From assembly GCF_000234665.1 (NCBI RefSeq), contig NC_018332.1, forward strand, positions 739,755 through 803,754: a stretch of DNA of 64,000 bases, written 5' to 3'. Below, one piece after another: positions 10,855 through 22,200 of the stretch. The DNA comes from Leishmania mexicana MHOM/GT/2001/U1103. Lineage: Eukaryota; Euglenozoa; Kinetoplastea; Trypanosomatida; Trypanosomatidae. The translations under genes and the position numbers were made by a program. The stretch's first letter is position 1. Each line of letters opens with the position of its first letter. The notes beneath the pieces are model-generated. The model was not told the origin of the DNA and ran no database searches. It saw nothing but the letters and a program-made list of their open reading frames with translations.

Positions 10855-13407
10855 CTAGTCTACGATGCCGAGGTTCTTCAGGATGCGCGCCAGCACAGCC
10901 TTCTCCTCCACAACGCGGTAGTCGTACAACTTCACAAACATGTTTGCATGCCCTTTCACTGCCTTTCGCAGCTCCATTGTGTAGCGAAGGGTGTTGCGCA
11001 TGGCCACGACAGCTGTCACGGACCGGCCGTCCTCCTGCACGTCAACGGTCAGCGCATGATGCTCGTTGAGGGAGCTGACAACTTTGCCGATGTAAGTGAA
11101 CTCGGAAAGGTGCACCTCCACCTCCATCATCGGCTCCAGCAGCGCCAGGTCGTCCTTGCGGGTCGCCTTGAGCAAACTCAGCAGCGCTGAGCGGGCGACG
11201 TGGGTCAGCGACCTCTCCTGGAGCTGTGAACCGGCCGTCTTGCGGAAGTACGTCAGCACCACCTCCACACCGTGCACCGGCAACCCCGCCAGAGGGCCCA
11301 ACCGCATGCACGCATCAACGGCGGACTGGAAGGACGCCACAATGAGGCGCAGCTCCTCTTTGGCGTTGCGCACGTCGTTTACACGCGACCAGCTGGAGAG
11401 GCCACCGCCCTGCTGCTGTTGCTGTCTCCCACAGCTGAGAAACTCCTCTTCAAAGGCGCTGTCAATGCGGAAGCGGCACTGATCCTTGGCGCTGCACCGC
11501 TCGCCGTTCTCTAGCAGCGGCCGCAGCTCGAGCGAGCACTCGGCGTAGGGTAGGTCGTTCAATAAGCAGGTGTGCCTCTCCATCGACTGGGTCACTCGTA
11601 TCGTCTCCCGGTACTCGATGATGGCGCGCAGAAGCCGGCACTTCACCTGGTACTCGTTCGCGAGGCGCGACATGATAATTTCCAGGTGTAGCTCCCCCAT
11701 CCCACTCACCACCACCGCTCCCTGCTCGCTCTCCGTGACACGCAGGCTCGGATCCTCCCTGGAGAGCTCAGCCAGGGCGTTCTTGAGCAGCTCAACCTGG
11801 TTGCGTGTGGCGGCCTCGATGGAGAAGGAGATGACGGCTGGTGGGGCGCTAATACCCTCTAGCGTGTGCACCTCCTCCTTAACGTCGCCGCGTCTCACAT
11901 GCCGCTTAGCCTGAAGAAGGTGGTGCGACGGCTGACTGAATAAGGTGTCGCCGGTGTATGTGTGGGTCAAGAAAGCCGCGCCGATCTGGCCAGCCTCCAA
12001 GTTCGGCACCTCTACCGGGTGGTTTGCGTGCATCACATAGAGCTTCTCGATAACCTCTGACTTTTGCCGGCTGTTGTTCTCAAGGCGCATGCGCGGGACG
12101 ATCCTGCCGCTGTACACACGCAAGAACACGAGTGGGAGGCGCTGCCCCTTGCCTGGGTGCATTATGTGCATTACCTTGAAGGCGAGGGCCACTGTCGGGA
12201 CCGTCGGCGAGGCCGAAGCAGGTGGAAGGGGTACTGGTATGCCATCCTTCGTGAACCCGGTCAGCTGCCGGTCACATGGCGACGGCAGGTAGTACGTCAC
12301 AGCATCAAGCAGCGGCTGCACCCCTTGATTGCGACGAGAGGCGCCGCACAGAACCGGGACGAGCGGCGGTCTATCGCGTGGCGGGTGCACCACGGACCGA
12401 CGCACGGCGGAGCGCAGCGCCTCAGTGGAGAGGCGCCGCTCCGCCTCCGCCTCATCACCGTCGGTGGCGTCCAACTCCGCTATGAATGCCTCCGAGAGCG
12501 CATCATCGACAGCGGTGAGCTGAGTGATAAGGTCGTGGCGCGCTTTGCGCATGGAGCGAGTCACGTGCGTCAGCTCGCGATCCACAGCTCTGTCACCGTC
12601 GCCCGTCGAAAACGGCGAGGCACCGATGGTGCTGAGGTCCGCTCGCTGCACCTCGAAGCCGTGCTCGCCGTCGAAGTGACACGTCACCTGCTCTAAGATG
12701 TCGACCACGCCAGCGAAGCTGGCGTCCTCGGCATGAAGCGGGATCTGCAGCAGCAGCGGCTCTACCTGCAGCTTGGTGCGTATCGAGTTTACCGACATGG
12801 CAAAGTCGGCGTTGTACTTGTCCATTTTGTTCAAAAAGGCGATTAGCGGTGCGTTGAACTTGCGGCTCTGCTGCAGTACAGTGTAGCTCTGCGCCTGCAC
12901 ACCGGCAGACGCGTCGAACAGAGCCACGACACCGTCTACAACCCGCATCGTCCGCTCCACCTCAACGGTAAAGTCAACGTGGCCTGGGGTGTCGATCAGG
13001 TTGATGCCGTGATCCCGCCACCGCAGGGAGACTGCAGCGGACTGAATCGTGATGCCGCGGTCCGCCTCCTCCTTCATGAAGTCCGTCGTCGTCGTGCCGC
13101 TGTCTACGTCGCCGACGCGCTTCGTGACGCCGGCGTAGAAGAGCATCCGCTCTGTTGTGGTCGTTTTACCGGCATCGATGTGCGCCGCAATGCCTATGTT
13201 GCGCACCCGCCGCACCGCGGCATCTGCCTCGCGTTCTGCTCCACCACTGGTGCTACTGCCGAGGCTACGAGAAATCTCGGAGGAGGCAAGTAGGAGAAGA
13301 CTTGTGCGGAGCAGCCCGCAGACGGGACTGCTCAGCAGCGGACTGGTGCCACTGACGAGTCGGCGTCGCGGACGCGACGCGTGAAGCTGGAGCAAGCGGT
13401 GCAGCAT
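10855..13407 (-). CDS. Mitochondrial elongation factor G, EF-G2/RRF2mt type
   Basis: An 850-residue translational GTPase. After an Arg-rich leader suggestive of mitochondrial import come G1 Ala-His-Ile-Asp-Ala-Gly-Lys-Thr (75-82), G3 Asp-Thr-Pro-Gly-His (139-143) and G4 Asn-Lys-Met-Asp (193-196), then EF-G domains II-V to the end. The switch region (Asp-Phe-Met-Lys-Glu-Glu with Arg-Gly-Ile-Thr-Ile-Gln, about 109-122) and the Phe-Asp-Ala-Ser-Ala-Gly-Val stretch (164-170) resemble GFM2/EF-G2 rather than the GFM1 translocase. In animals EF-G2 acts with RRF to split mitochondrial ribosomes after termination. I place the start at ATG 13407; the frame extends six codons to a GTG at 13425, which a eukaryote is unlikely to use. 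EF-G family is certain; the EF-G2 subtype is from motif comparison by memory. Confidence 0.9.
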   Translation of the reverse strand: MLHRLLQLHASRPRRRLVSGTSPLLSSPVCGLLRTSLLLLASSEISRSLGSSTSGGAEREADAAVRRVRNIGIAAHIDAGKTTTTERMLFYAGVTKRVGDVDSGTTTTDFMKEEADRGITIQSAAVSLRWRDHGINLIDTPGHVDFTVEVERTMRVVDGVVALFDASAGVQAQSYTVLQQSRKFNAPLIAFLNKMDKYNADFAMSVNSIRTKLQVEPLLLQIPLHAEDASFAGVVDILEQVTCHFDGEHGFEVQRADLSTIGASPFSTGDGDRAVDRELTHVTRSMRKARHDLITQLTAVDDALSEAFIAELDATDGDEAEAERRLSTEALRSAVRRSVVHPPRDRPPLVPVLCGASRRNQGVQPLLDAVTYYLPSPCDRQLTGFTKDGIPVPLPPASASPTVPTVALAFKVMHIMHPGKGQRLPLVFLRVYSGRIVPRMRLENNSRQKSEVIEKLYVMHANHPVEVPNLEAGQIGAAFLTHTYTGDTLFSQPSHHLLQAKRHVRRGDVKEEVHTLEGISAPPAVISFSIEAATRNQVELLKNALAELSREDPSLRVTESEQGAVVVSGMGELHLEIIMSRLANEYQVKCRLLRAIIEYRETIRVTQSMERHTCLLNDLPYAECSLELRPLLENGERCSAKDQCRFRIDSAFEEEFLSCGRQQQQQGGGLSSWSRVNDVRNAKEELRLIVASFQSAVDACMRLGPLAGLPVHGVEVVLTYFRKTAGSQLQERSLTHVARSALLSLLKATRKDDLALLEPMMEVEVHLSEFTYIGKVVSSLNEHHALTVDVQEDGRSVTAVVAMRNTLRYTMELRKAVKGHANMFVKLYDYRVVEEKAVLARILKNLGIVD

Positions 13408-13506
13408 CCGCGGCACTGTTGCCACGACGTGATGCGAGCAACAGAATCCGCCTCCTACTCAGTATGGTGTTCTCTCCTCTCCTCTGCGTTGTGCGATAAG
13501 AAACGC

Positions 13507-13540
13507 CTGTGACCGTGCGCCCCCAAAGGGAGGAGAGAAA
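13507..13540 (-). promoter_or_regulatory. Candidate spliced-leader acceptor for the EF-G2-like gene
   Basis: On the coding strand a 16-nt pure pyrimidine run (complement of 13525-13540) is followed 17 nt later by CACAG, with AG at 13508-13507. This would give a 5' UTR of about 100 nt before ATG 13407. Confidence 0.4.
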
Positions 13541-16062
13541 CAAGTGGCCTAATGTGGTGCGAGAGCAGCGACGACACCTTCGTGATCGCCGCGCTCGCAA
13601 CTTTGCACCAGTATGTTGGCGAGGAGGACAGCGCGGCGCACGGAATGCGCCCATGATGATGCGGGATGTGAAGCCACGAGAGAAAGGAGAAGAGATGAAC
13701 GAGAAGGAGAAGTGGGAGCGCTCTTGCCGAAACACGCTCACGTGCACAAAGATAGAGTGAGGCACTGCTCAAACCTGAACAGTCAGCACACCGACCTCAG
13801 AGTGCGCAGAGCAATATAAAAAAAGAAACCGTAGTGCCCCCACCACCAGCTGCAAGTAAACCCCCCTCTCGTAAACAGCCCCCCGGGTCGACCGAAACAA
13901 CGCTATACAAGAGTTGCAGCGGCTCTGCGTCGTGCTGCCTCTCCCCCTCCCGCACCCCTTCTTGGTCGTAGCACACGCGCCCACGAAATTCGACACTGTT
14001 GTACGTTCCATCTGAACTTCCCTCCCCTTACCGTTACGTCGTAAACCACAGCCAAGCCTAAAAATAAGAAATGGGCAATACGTCAAGCGCAAGCAGAAGT
14101 CCACCTACGAAACGCGGACACACACACACATACGTGTGCGCGCTGTCATGCAGACCCAGCCTTTCACAGCTGCTCAGACACCCCCCGACAACTGAAGAGG
14201 AAGTGAGTCACACGAACACAACGACCCATGACCGTACGCACACCAGCAACAAGCACCCACGGCCCCAACACCAAGTCTTCTCATTTTATTGTCTCTTGTT
14301 CTCACGGAGCAAAGACCTTCGCCACCGCTCTCTGGGGAGCGGAGAGAGGTGGTGTCGCGGTGCATACCGCCCACGCACACAGAGAGAGAGGGAGCGACAG
14401 CGAGCGAGGTGGTTTCAGGAAAGACAAAACGGAAGAAGAGATGAAGACAACGATAAAATGTCCGATCGTGCCACCCAGCGAGGGCGAGAGAGCGCGCGCG
14501 CGCGGAGTTACTTGATGAGGAGACGAAGCGGAAACAAACCCCAGAAAAGAAACACCGAGACGAACAAGTTGAGGTCATGAAGCGGTGCTCGTTGCAGGCG
14601 CGGCAGCAGCGGTAGTAATAGGGATGAACGGAAGATAATACGAAAGCAGAAGACGTTCCCATCGATCGCGGTGTCCTGGAAAGAGGCGCACGCACGCACG
14701 CGCATCCGTACATACACACACGAACGAGCACCCCCCCCGGCCATTACAATATATCAGCACAGATGGTACCAAATAAAAAAAAAGCAGAGTGTTCCCCCCC
14801 CCGCCTCCCGCCTCCTTTGCGTCGTTCGGCGGGGGACAGAGTCGGAAGATCACAGAGGACGGAAGGCGGGCGGAGGGAGGCGGCCGGGGCGTTTGTTGGC
14901 GGATGGGCCTTTAGACAGAAGAAAAAGCTAAGATGAAATGTTTAAACCAGCAGTGGCGGATGGTGCGGGGAGAGGGGAAGGGAAAGCGAAGGGGAGGGAA
15001 GGCACTGTGCGTGTTCTTGCCTCTGTTGTGTATTTTCGTTCGCGTCCGTGGATCATCCACATGCCTGTGTGGGTGTGGGTGTGTGTGTGTGTGTGTGTGT
15101 GTGTGCATGTCAGTGTGAAGGGGATGTGGAGGGTCGCCCTGTGCCGATCGCAGACGTCATAGGAGCCATACTAAGAGCAGCTCTCATTCCTCCGCGTTGG
15201 CGGCGTGCTTGCTGACCTGGTCTATACGACTGTGGGGTGTGCAGGTGCGTTCCTCCGCTAAGAGGAGGAAGGAAAAACGAAAGCCTCTGTGCTTCGCCTG
15301 CTATTTCTGTGAGAGGGAAACCGGTGTCGTCCACCCACCCCCCACCCCCATCCCTCCTTCGTCGTACCCGCCTCCCATGCACGCGGGCGCTAAATGACTC
15401 GCTGGGTAGTAAAGGTAATACGGCATGAGAAGGAAAGAGAAGCGTGGTGAGGGTGGCGAGGGGAGCGGGCCCCAGAGGGGGGTGGGTAACATTCACCGTG
15501 CTGCCACTTATGTGTTCGTTTTTTACGTTGTTTCTCCGTCCACCTGTTTCTTAGGTGAGTCGTGTGCCATACCCGAGCACACCCCGTTTTCATTCTCTGT
15601 TAACCACCTCTCGCGCTTCGCTCTCTCGTTTCTACATGTACGTCGAACCCTCCCCCCTCCCCACCGACGCCTTCTCTTACCCAGCAGCAGCAGCACCACC
15701 ACCGCCGCCGCTGCCCCGTGCATCCCGTCTCTCGAATACACTCACACGCATCCCTCATCTGTGGGCGGGAGACGGTGGTGCAGGGAGGGAAGGGAACGCC
15801 ACCCCATGATGGAGGAAGGATCACGAAGATGCAGTGACGGGGTCCGACCACCATCCGCAAGATAAAGGCATGCGCAAGGGAGAAAAAGGGAAAGTGAGAA
15901 CGCGCGGTTAAGGACTCCTTGCCACCCGTCACTTCACGGGTGTGTGTGTATGCGCCCTTGCATGAGTGACAGGCGCACCACCGCACAGACAAAGCGAAAC
16001 TCCTACCTAGTGGCTGTGTTACCGCGCCGCAAGAAAGGGGAGGACAGCATCCCCATCGTTTT
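13541..16062. other. Spacer upstream of EF-G2-like gene
   Basis: No gene can be supported. It contains an alternating GC run near 14490-14503 and a (TG) run at 15079-15105. With repeat A copy 1 it probably forms the long 3' UTR of RpiB plus intergenic sequence. Confidence 0.6.
15079..15105. repeat. (TG)n microsatellite
   Basis: About 13 uninterrupted TG units on the plus strand, preceded by imperfect GTGGG units. It lies in the presumed RpiB 3' UTR region. Confidence 0.9.
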
Positions 16063-16637
16063 TTTTCTTTCCACGTCCATGCCGCCACACAACATGAGCT
16101 GAGCGCATCGCCGCCCGGCCGGTCACAGGCCCCGTCGCGCGGCGCGAGGCAGCCGTGGGCACACGAGGCGCAGCAATGCCCAGAACCGGTCATCGGTGCA
16201 TGGCTTCTGCCTCGAGCCTTGCCCACCCCCGCCCCGCAGGTCGCCCCACAGCCGCGCGCATTATCCCGGCCATCGCCCAGGGCATCCCTCCCGGGGTGCT
16301 CCAGCCTTACCCCGCCAGTGGGCAGCGAGGGCCGGGTGGGGCGCGTTCGAGTCATGCCGACACTCTGCCCATCCAGTGGGTCGTGCAAGCGCGTGCGCGG
16401 TGGCAGGCCGCTCCGACGCCACGCCGTCCAGGACAGGACCGCGGACATCGGCAGCGATGCGTCGCTCTGACCTCCCTACGTCATGCGCGCCTGACCCTGT
16501 CGCCACCAGAGGTGGCTGTGCAGTGGCAGGAATAGGGGCTGCTTGGCTTCCCCCCAGAGAGAGTGGGTGCTGGAGACTGAGATACGACGCACTGAGGCTT
16601 GTCTCCCCACCCCACCCACCCCTCCGCGTCGTCGTCA
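16063..16637 (-). repeat. Dispersed repeat family A, copy 1 (SIDER-like retroposon, 575 bp)
   Basis: This copy aligns to 30275-30849 over 575 bp with only three differences seen by eye, all near 16309-16316 (ggtgctccagcc against ggtggcccaacc). A more diverged third copy starts at about 63493. Read on the minus strand it ends in GGACGTGGAAAG plus a run of A, as expected of a poly(A)-tailed retroposon in the same sense as the genes. Position (about 490 bp past the RpiB stop), length and tail fit the short interspersed degenerate retroposons of Leishmania, known for post-transcriptional effects when in 3' UTRs. The SIDER1/SIDER2 subclass cannot be assigned without alignment. Confidence 0.85.
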
Positions 16638-17125
16638 GGGAGCACCACGACCAAACGGGAAATCAGCGCTGGAAGAGACGCATAGCCGCGTGCGACACCA
16701 AGACAGCCGACAAGTGGAAGGGAGGGGGAGGGGGGGGGGGGCAACCGCCCACGAAGAGGCACTGTGAAATGTGGGAAATAAAAACAAAAATGCCGAGAAG
16801 GCGGAGGACGGGGACTGCTGGCGAAGCGGCAGTTCATCGTGTACTCCGCGCACGAGAGCTCACGATCGTGTGTGCTTATTAAGGGGTGGAAGTGGGGGGA
16901 GGGATTGCTCCAAACAGCAACCAATAACAAAAAAACGTTAGCCGGATAGGAGAAAAGGGGGAGAGGGAAAGCTGTGAAAGGATGGAGGAGGAGGAGGGTG
17001 CAGAGATTGTGATGAGGCCAACGGCGTTGTACCCATCGCCTTGTGCGCGCCGAAGTGCCCGGGTGTGTGTCTCTCAACGCTGCATAGTGCGTCCCCGACC
17101 CTCTCTCTCTGCGTACCCTACGCAC
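16638..17125. other. Proximal 3' UTR region of RpiB
   Basis: No gene. A G-rich run at 16724-16741 (C-run on the coding strand) and mixed purine-rich sequence are present. It is presumed 3' UTR between the RpiB stop and repeat A copy 1. Confidence 0.55.
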
Positions 17126-17644
17126 TCACTTTCCTTCCTCCTTACGGCCTCCGCAGCCGCTGAAGCACCATCGCTGTTTGTCCTCCATCTGCTGCTCCTC
17201 GATCACCGTGATCTTGTCGAGGCGGCTGCCGTGGCGCCCTTCCTCCAATGGCTCTGTCGTAAGGAAGGTCTCGATGATATCGCGGATAATCTCCGGTCCA
17301 CTGGTGCGCACCCCAATGCACAAGATGTGGGCGTTGTTGTGCTGGCGGCTCAGCCGCGCCGTCACATGGTCGTAGCAAAGCGCTGCACGAATGCCTCTGA
17401 ACTTGTTGGCCGCGATCGACATGCCGATGCCGGTGCCGCAGACGAGGATGCCCGTATCCGCCTCGCCTTTCAAGATGGCCTCACACACCTGCGCGGCGTA
17501 GTCGGGGTAGTCGACAGACGAGTCGGAGGAGGGACCCATGTACATCACCTTTGACACCGCACTGCAGGCGTTGATCATGCCTATGATCTCCTGATGTGCG
17601 GCGTAGGCGGCGTGGTCGCAGCCCAGAGCAACGCGCTTCGACAT
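17126..17644 (-). CDS. RPIB: Ribose-5-phosphate isomerase B
   Basis: A 172-residue RpiB/LacAB-family protein that interconverts ribulose 5-phosphate and ribose 5-phosphate in the pentose phosphate pathway. The N-terminal Cys-Asp-His (9-11) binds substrate; Cys69 in Cys-Gly-Thr-Gly-Ile-Gly is the catalytic cysteine (same number as in T. cruzi RpiB), and His102 in Gln-His-Asn-Asn matches the ring-opening histidine. The tail of about 25 residues ends Cys-Gly-Gly-Arg-Lys and is not a classical peroxisomal signal. The open frame runs on to 18193, but that part is UTR-like; ATG 17644 gives the family length. RpiB is of bacterial type and unrelated in fold to the human RpiA, hence its standing as a drug target. 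Repeat A lies in the presumed 3' UTR. Confidence 0.97.
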   Translation of the reverse strand: MSKRVALGCDHAAYAAHQEIIGMINACSAVSKVMYMGPSSDSSVDYPDYAAQVCEAILKGEADTGILVCGTGIGMSIAANKFRGIRAALCYDHVTARLSRQHNNAHILCIGVRTSGPEIIRDIIETFLTTEPLEEGRHGSRLDKITVIEEQQMEDKQRWCFSGCGGRKEEGK

Positions 17645-17750
17645 GATTCGACGAGGAAGGGCGAGGATGGGATGAAGAGAGAGAAAGACAGAGCGCTTGG
17701 TGGAGGGGGATGAGGCGGTCACAATCCGCTTGCCATGTACGCGCGTATGT

Positions 17751-17791
17751 CTGTGCGGGCGTACGTGGAAGCCGAAGAAAGAGAAAGAGAG
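17751..17791 (-). promoter_or_regulatory. Candidate spliced-leader acceptor for RpiB
   Basis: On the coding strand a CT-rich run (complement of about 17774-17791, one purine interruption) is followed by GCACAG with AG at 17752-17751. This would give a 5' UTR of about 107 nt to ATG 17644 and removes the long upstream frame from the mRNA. Confidence 0.4.
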
Positions 17792-19239
17792 GTGAAGCAG
17801 GACCGTGTGCACTGGAGAATCGAGTTTTCTCTCGACTTGGACGCAACGGCGCAGGGGACGGATAAAGGCAGGGATGGAGAGTAGACGATGGGAAGAGGAG
17901 AGGAGCGCACGCGCGAGAGAGCGGAGAACCAAAAAAGTATAGATGACAAGAAAGGCGTGTGGAAGAACAGGAAAGAGAGCGAGACACATCACGCGCATGC
18001 GCATAATCGGTGTACGGTGGAGTGGTTGGGAAAGGCAAGAGGCGGAGAGAGAGACGAACACAGATGATCCAGGGGAGGAGGGAGGCTGAGAGATGGCGTC
18101 AATGAACGCCGTCCCGCCGTTACATGCAGAGGCGAAGGAAATGGCACCCTCTCTTGGGAAGCGCCGCGAGCGAGAGGCTTCAAAACACGACACTCCTGTG
18201 ACCGTGTTTACAAGCGCATGAACGTTTGCGCAGGTTTAAGAGTGTGTCGGTGTGCGCAACAGGATACACCACTGCACGCGCTTTAAAGCTGAAGAGGGTC
18301 ATTTTACACCGGCGCGCAGGCGCCAAAATCGCGAAGAAACCACCGCTCGTCAATGCCGCTGGAGGTGCCGCAAAGAGGGGGGGGGTGGAGAAAAGCAAGA
18401 GGAAGCAGTGCAACACATGCAGTGGTATATCACAGCGCGCCTCTCTCCTTCACTCTGTATTGTGTCGGCCTTTTTCTTTTCTTCTGCTGCTGCTGCTCTG
18501 AAGCTTTGTAGTAAAGATGTGACGGAGAATGCGTATCTGCTGCTGCCCACACATCGAAACAAGGTGCATGACCATCCATCCATTCACCCGCCCCTCGCAC
18601 GCAGCTCTGTCCCGCTGCGGCAGGTGCTCTTGCTTTCGCGCTCTTCTTGTCCTACCTTTCTTTTTCACATCCGTGAAGGCGTAGGCTGGCACAGGATCCG
18701 AAGCGGGGGAGAGGGAACAGCGGGGGGGAGACATGAAGAGGAGGATGAGAAGGGAAGCATTACAGACGCCTCCTCCGCACAACACAATACATACGTGCAC
18801 GTGCGCTCAAACACGCAGACATGGAAAGTAGTGGGGGAGGGGGTTGTTACCGCCCTTTGTATCTGGGGGGGAGGGGGGCTCCATCTTCGTTGCAGCAGAG
18901 CCTCAAGAAAAACATCGTTACTTACTCGCATCGCAGCGCGTCATGCAATCTGTGCCCATCTCCCTCTCTGTCGGTGCGTGTGGCACACAACACCAGTGCC
19001 CTTGTTGAATGAGCAAAACGGGTAACCCCCACCCCTGCCGGCACAGACAATGGAAGAAGACGGATGGAGGAGGGGGGAGGGGCCACGACAAGCAAGCAGC
19101 GGCATCGTTTTCTGGCTACGTATGCCTTGTGTCACAGAACGGCAGCGGTAAAGTAAGCACCACACCAGGCTTTCGCCTCTTGTGTCCCTTGTCCGCCACC
19201 ACCACCCAAGCCCTTCTTCCCTATCCGTCAGCTCTCCTG
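17792..19239. other. Spacer between TRPC4AP-like gene and RpiB
   Basis: No supportable gene; open frames are short and low in complexity. Presumed 3' UTR of the TRPC4AP-like gene plus intergenic sequence. Confidence 0.55.
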
Positions 19240-22200
19240 TCAACACTGCGAGAAGTGGGGCATGAAAAAGTCTGGCAGGATGCGCATCAGGAACAGCGCC
19301 ATCGTCTTGTACTCGCCGAACGCGACTTCCGTACTGAAGTACACCGTCTCCACGTACCGCTGACAAGACGCGTAGTAGCCGACCCACAGGCACAGCAGGC
19401 GGAAAAAGCTGCGATAAAAGCAGCCGCCAAACTCGCGCTGATACACGCTCCCCTCGTGCGGAGGATCGCAGGAGCCGTAGGCCATGAAGGAGGGGCAGCG
19501 CCGTGGAAGCTCATCAGGCGCAAGTCCACCCTTTGCCGCAGCGCTGCCCTCTCCCGTAGGCGTCTCAAAGGAATCCGTGAGGGCAGCCGCCGCCTCGTCG
19601 GGCTTCTGACGCTGATCCTCCGCCTCCGCAGCCTTTGGAGCGTCGTGCCAGTCACACGCGCAAATCCCCTGGTCCCCTGACACAGACACCAGCGCCTGAC
19701 GCCTCCTCGCTTGGCGCTCCTTCGCCCGGGCTGCGCGCTCCTCCCCTAACCATACGCTGTGTCCGTGCCCTGCAAACGACTTCATTTTCGCCAAAACGTC
19801 GCGAATATTGGCCTCCGCCGCAGCAGCGCTCTCCCTTGAGTTCCCCACGGACGCAACGCGCAAAAACACGAGCAGTACTGTTGTCACGACGGAGAGACGG
19901 CTGTTGTCCTCCATGGACTCGATGTTCAGGCCGCAGAGGGCGCTGAAGATAAGCTTGTGCGGCTCGCCGAGCAGGAGTCGAGAGAGCGGGGCCAGCTCCT
20001 CCAGTTGCGCCGCGTCCTCCGTCGTCTCCACTGCGTCATGAAGATCCGTTGTCGAAGCGGTTTGCGCTTGCGCAGTGTCGAGGATGTCATGCGTCGGTGA
20101 ACAAAGCGGTTCCGCGCAGGGCGTCGACAGCGGCCGTGCCTTCGCGCTGCCCTCGCCACGACGACTAAAGAGCGTCGCGCGCAGGCGCGGCGGCGGCCCC
20201 ACCGCCGGCAGCGGCCATTGGCTGCGCAACAGTGCCAGATCGTTTTCGCCACACATCAGGCCCGGAAACGGCCGGTGCTCAGGGGCCTGCCGGTGCGGCG
20301 TGCGCGCTAGCACGCACACCAGCTCCCTCAAGAGCTCCTCCCGTCGCACCCCGTGGGCTGGCGCCAGGCTGATCTCGCGCGTGTACTGCCGCGAAACCCG
20401 AATCACGTACGAAATACGGACGGCATCGCCGGAGATGATGTCGCTTGTGCGACCGATGCCGGGGAGTGTCGGTGGCAGCCGCACATCGTCCACCGAGTCA
20501 CTCACCGGCTTCGAGATGTAGTTGCCGGTGGACCGTAGCCCCGGTGTGAGGGAAAGCAGCAGCGAGCGCAGTAGGTGATGCGTGTCGACGCCGAAGGTGA
20601 AAAGGCGTCGCAGCAGCACACTGCCAAACGGCTCGTGCTCCTCCCGTTCCAAGGGTGGGCGCTTCAAGATCGCCTCGACCTCCTCATGCTCTGCGGAGAG
20701 AATGACGGGGTTCTGCCGGTTTGGGTTGCTCACCGCCTCGTTCAGGTGCGACATGTCCCGATCTCCGACCACATAGGCACATAAGGTGCGCAGGTTCCCG
20801 GCGTGGTAGCGCAGCAGCTCACCGAGAACCTGAAGCATGTTCGACAGCAGCCGCCCCGGCGCCATCGACCCACTCAGCCCGGGAATGCGCGTGCCGTTGT
20901 AGATGCGCTCCAGCACGCTGGTAAGGAGCGCCTCCCCGAGTCTTGTCTGCGGGCAATCCGGGGCGTCGCGGTATGCCTCGCGAAACAGAAAGGTGCGCAA
21001 GTACGAATCGAGCGTCTGGTACAAGCTTACGCGGACACAGCTGTCTTCCTGATCTCTGTGCAGGACGCGGGCGATGGCCTCCGCGTTTCTCCACGCGCTG
21101 GCAACGACCTCGGCATCCCCGACCACCATCTCCTGCTCCCGACGGTCTTGAGCGTTCCAGTACTCGTAAAGGCCGCGCAGCAGCTCCATCTTGCGCATCG
21201 TATCGGGTCCGTGCTGATGATTTTCCGTCTCCTCTTCGGACATCTGATTGGGGTCACGCAGGTACACAACGGCGAGGTCGCCGAGGAGCTGGAGAAACGG
21301 AACAAGACGCCACGTTGCGGGGTAGCGCGGCGAGCCATCAGCGAGTCTGTCGGGCTCCTCTTGATCATCAGCGGCACGCGGTGGCAAGTAGCGCGGCAAC
21401 GTCCGCAACTTGTCGGACAAGTTTACGTGCGGCGGCACGTCCACGAACGCAGGCAGCGATGGGTCCAGTCCGAAGGCGGCCTCCAGCATCGGCACAGACC
21501 GAGGCACCCAACGGCAGTCCCGCAGCGCCTTCCACGAGTCACTGAAGTAGAAGGTGGAGAGGAACATGTTTAGCAGGTATAGCACTTCGCTCTGTGATTC
21601 AACGATGCGCTGCGTGTCGACGGGGTCCAGCAAGTCGAGTGCGTCCACGCGAGGCAGCGGCTCGAACAGCTCCGCCGAGAGTCGCTCATTAGCCGAGTTG
21701 AACTCCTCCAGCGTTGGCGGTCGCGGTCCGGGTGCAATGGTGCGACGCACAGTCGAGCAGACAAGTGCGTAGCGGTTGTCGTCCCTCTCTGGGATTAAGG
21801 ACGGGTCTCGCAGCCGCCACCGCTGCCGCGTGTCAGCCGACCCCACCCACCAGTGGATGTCCATCGAGGATTTGAAGTTCTGCTCCATGTCGTCGTCCTC
21901 CAGCATGTCACGGTCCAGCATCCACTGCACCAGCCGCGATGGGTCCTCGGCTTGGAACTGGTTGGATGTTATGCGGTTCAGAAACGCTATCTGCTCGGCG
22001 CCGTCGCGTGGCAACCCAGCGCGCTCCAGCTCGGCCACCACCTGCGCCGCCATGTTGCCTCTGCCGCTGCCCAGTTCCACTCGAATGCCGCCCTGCTCGG
22101 GAGGAGTAGACAGCGGCGGTGGCGGCGGCAGCGACGGTGCCACGCCGGAGGTGGCACGGTTCACGCCGAGCGCCGCGCTCACCGCGCCGCTGCGTACGGT

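Noticed and set aside
16337..16360. GTTCGAGTC inside repeat A, possible tRNA-derived SINE
   Set aside because: No T-stem pairing and no upstream A box at proper spacing; the element is better explained as a degenerate non-LTR retroposon.
16155..16535. Open frames inside repeat A (same in all copies)
   Set aside because: Frames on both strands are open because of GC-rich sequence and repetition; they show no reverse transcriptase or other domain.
17645..18193. N-terminal extension of RpiB (355-residue version)
   Set aside because: The extension is low-complexity UTR sequence; starting at 17644 gives the standard family length and N-terminus.
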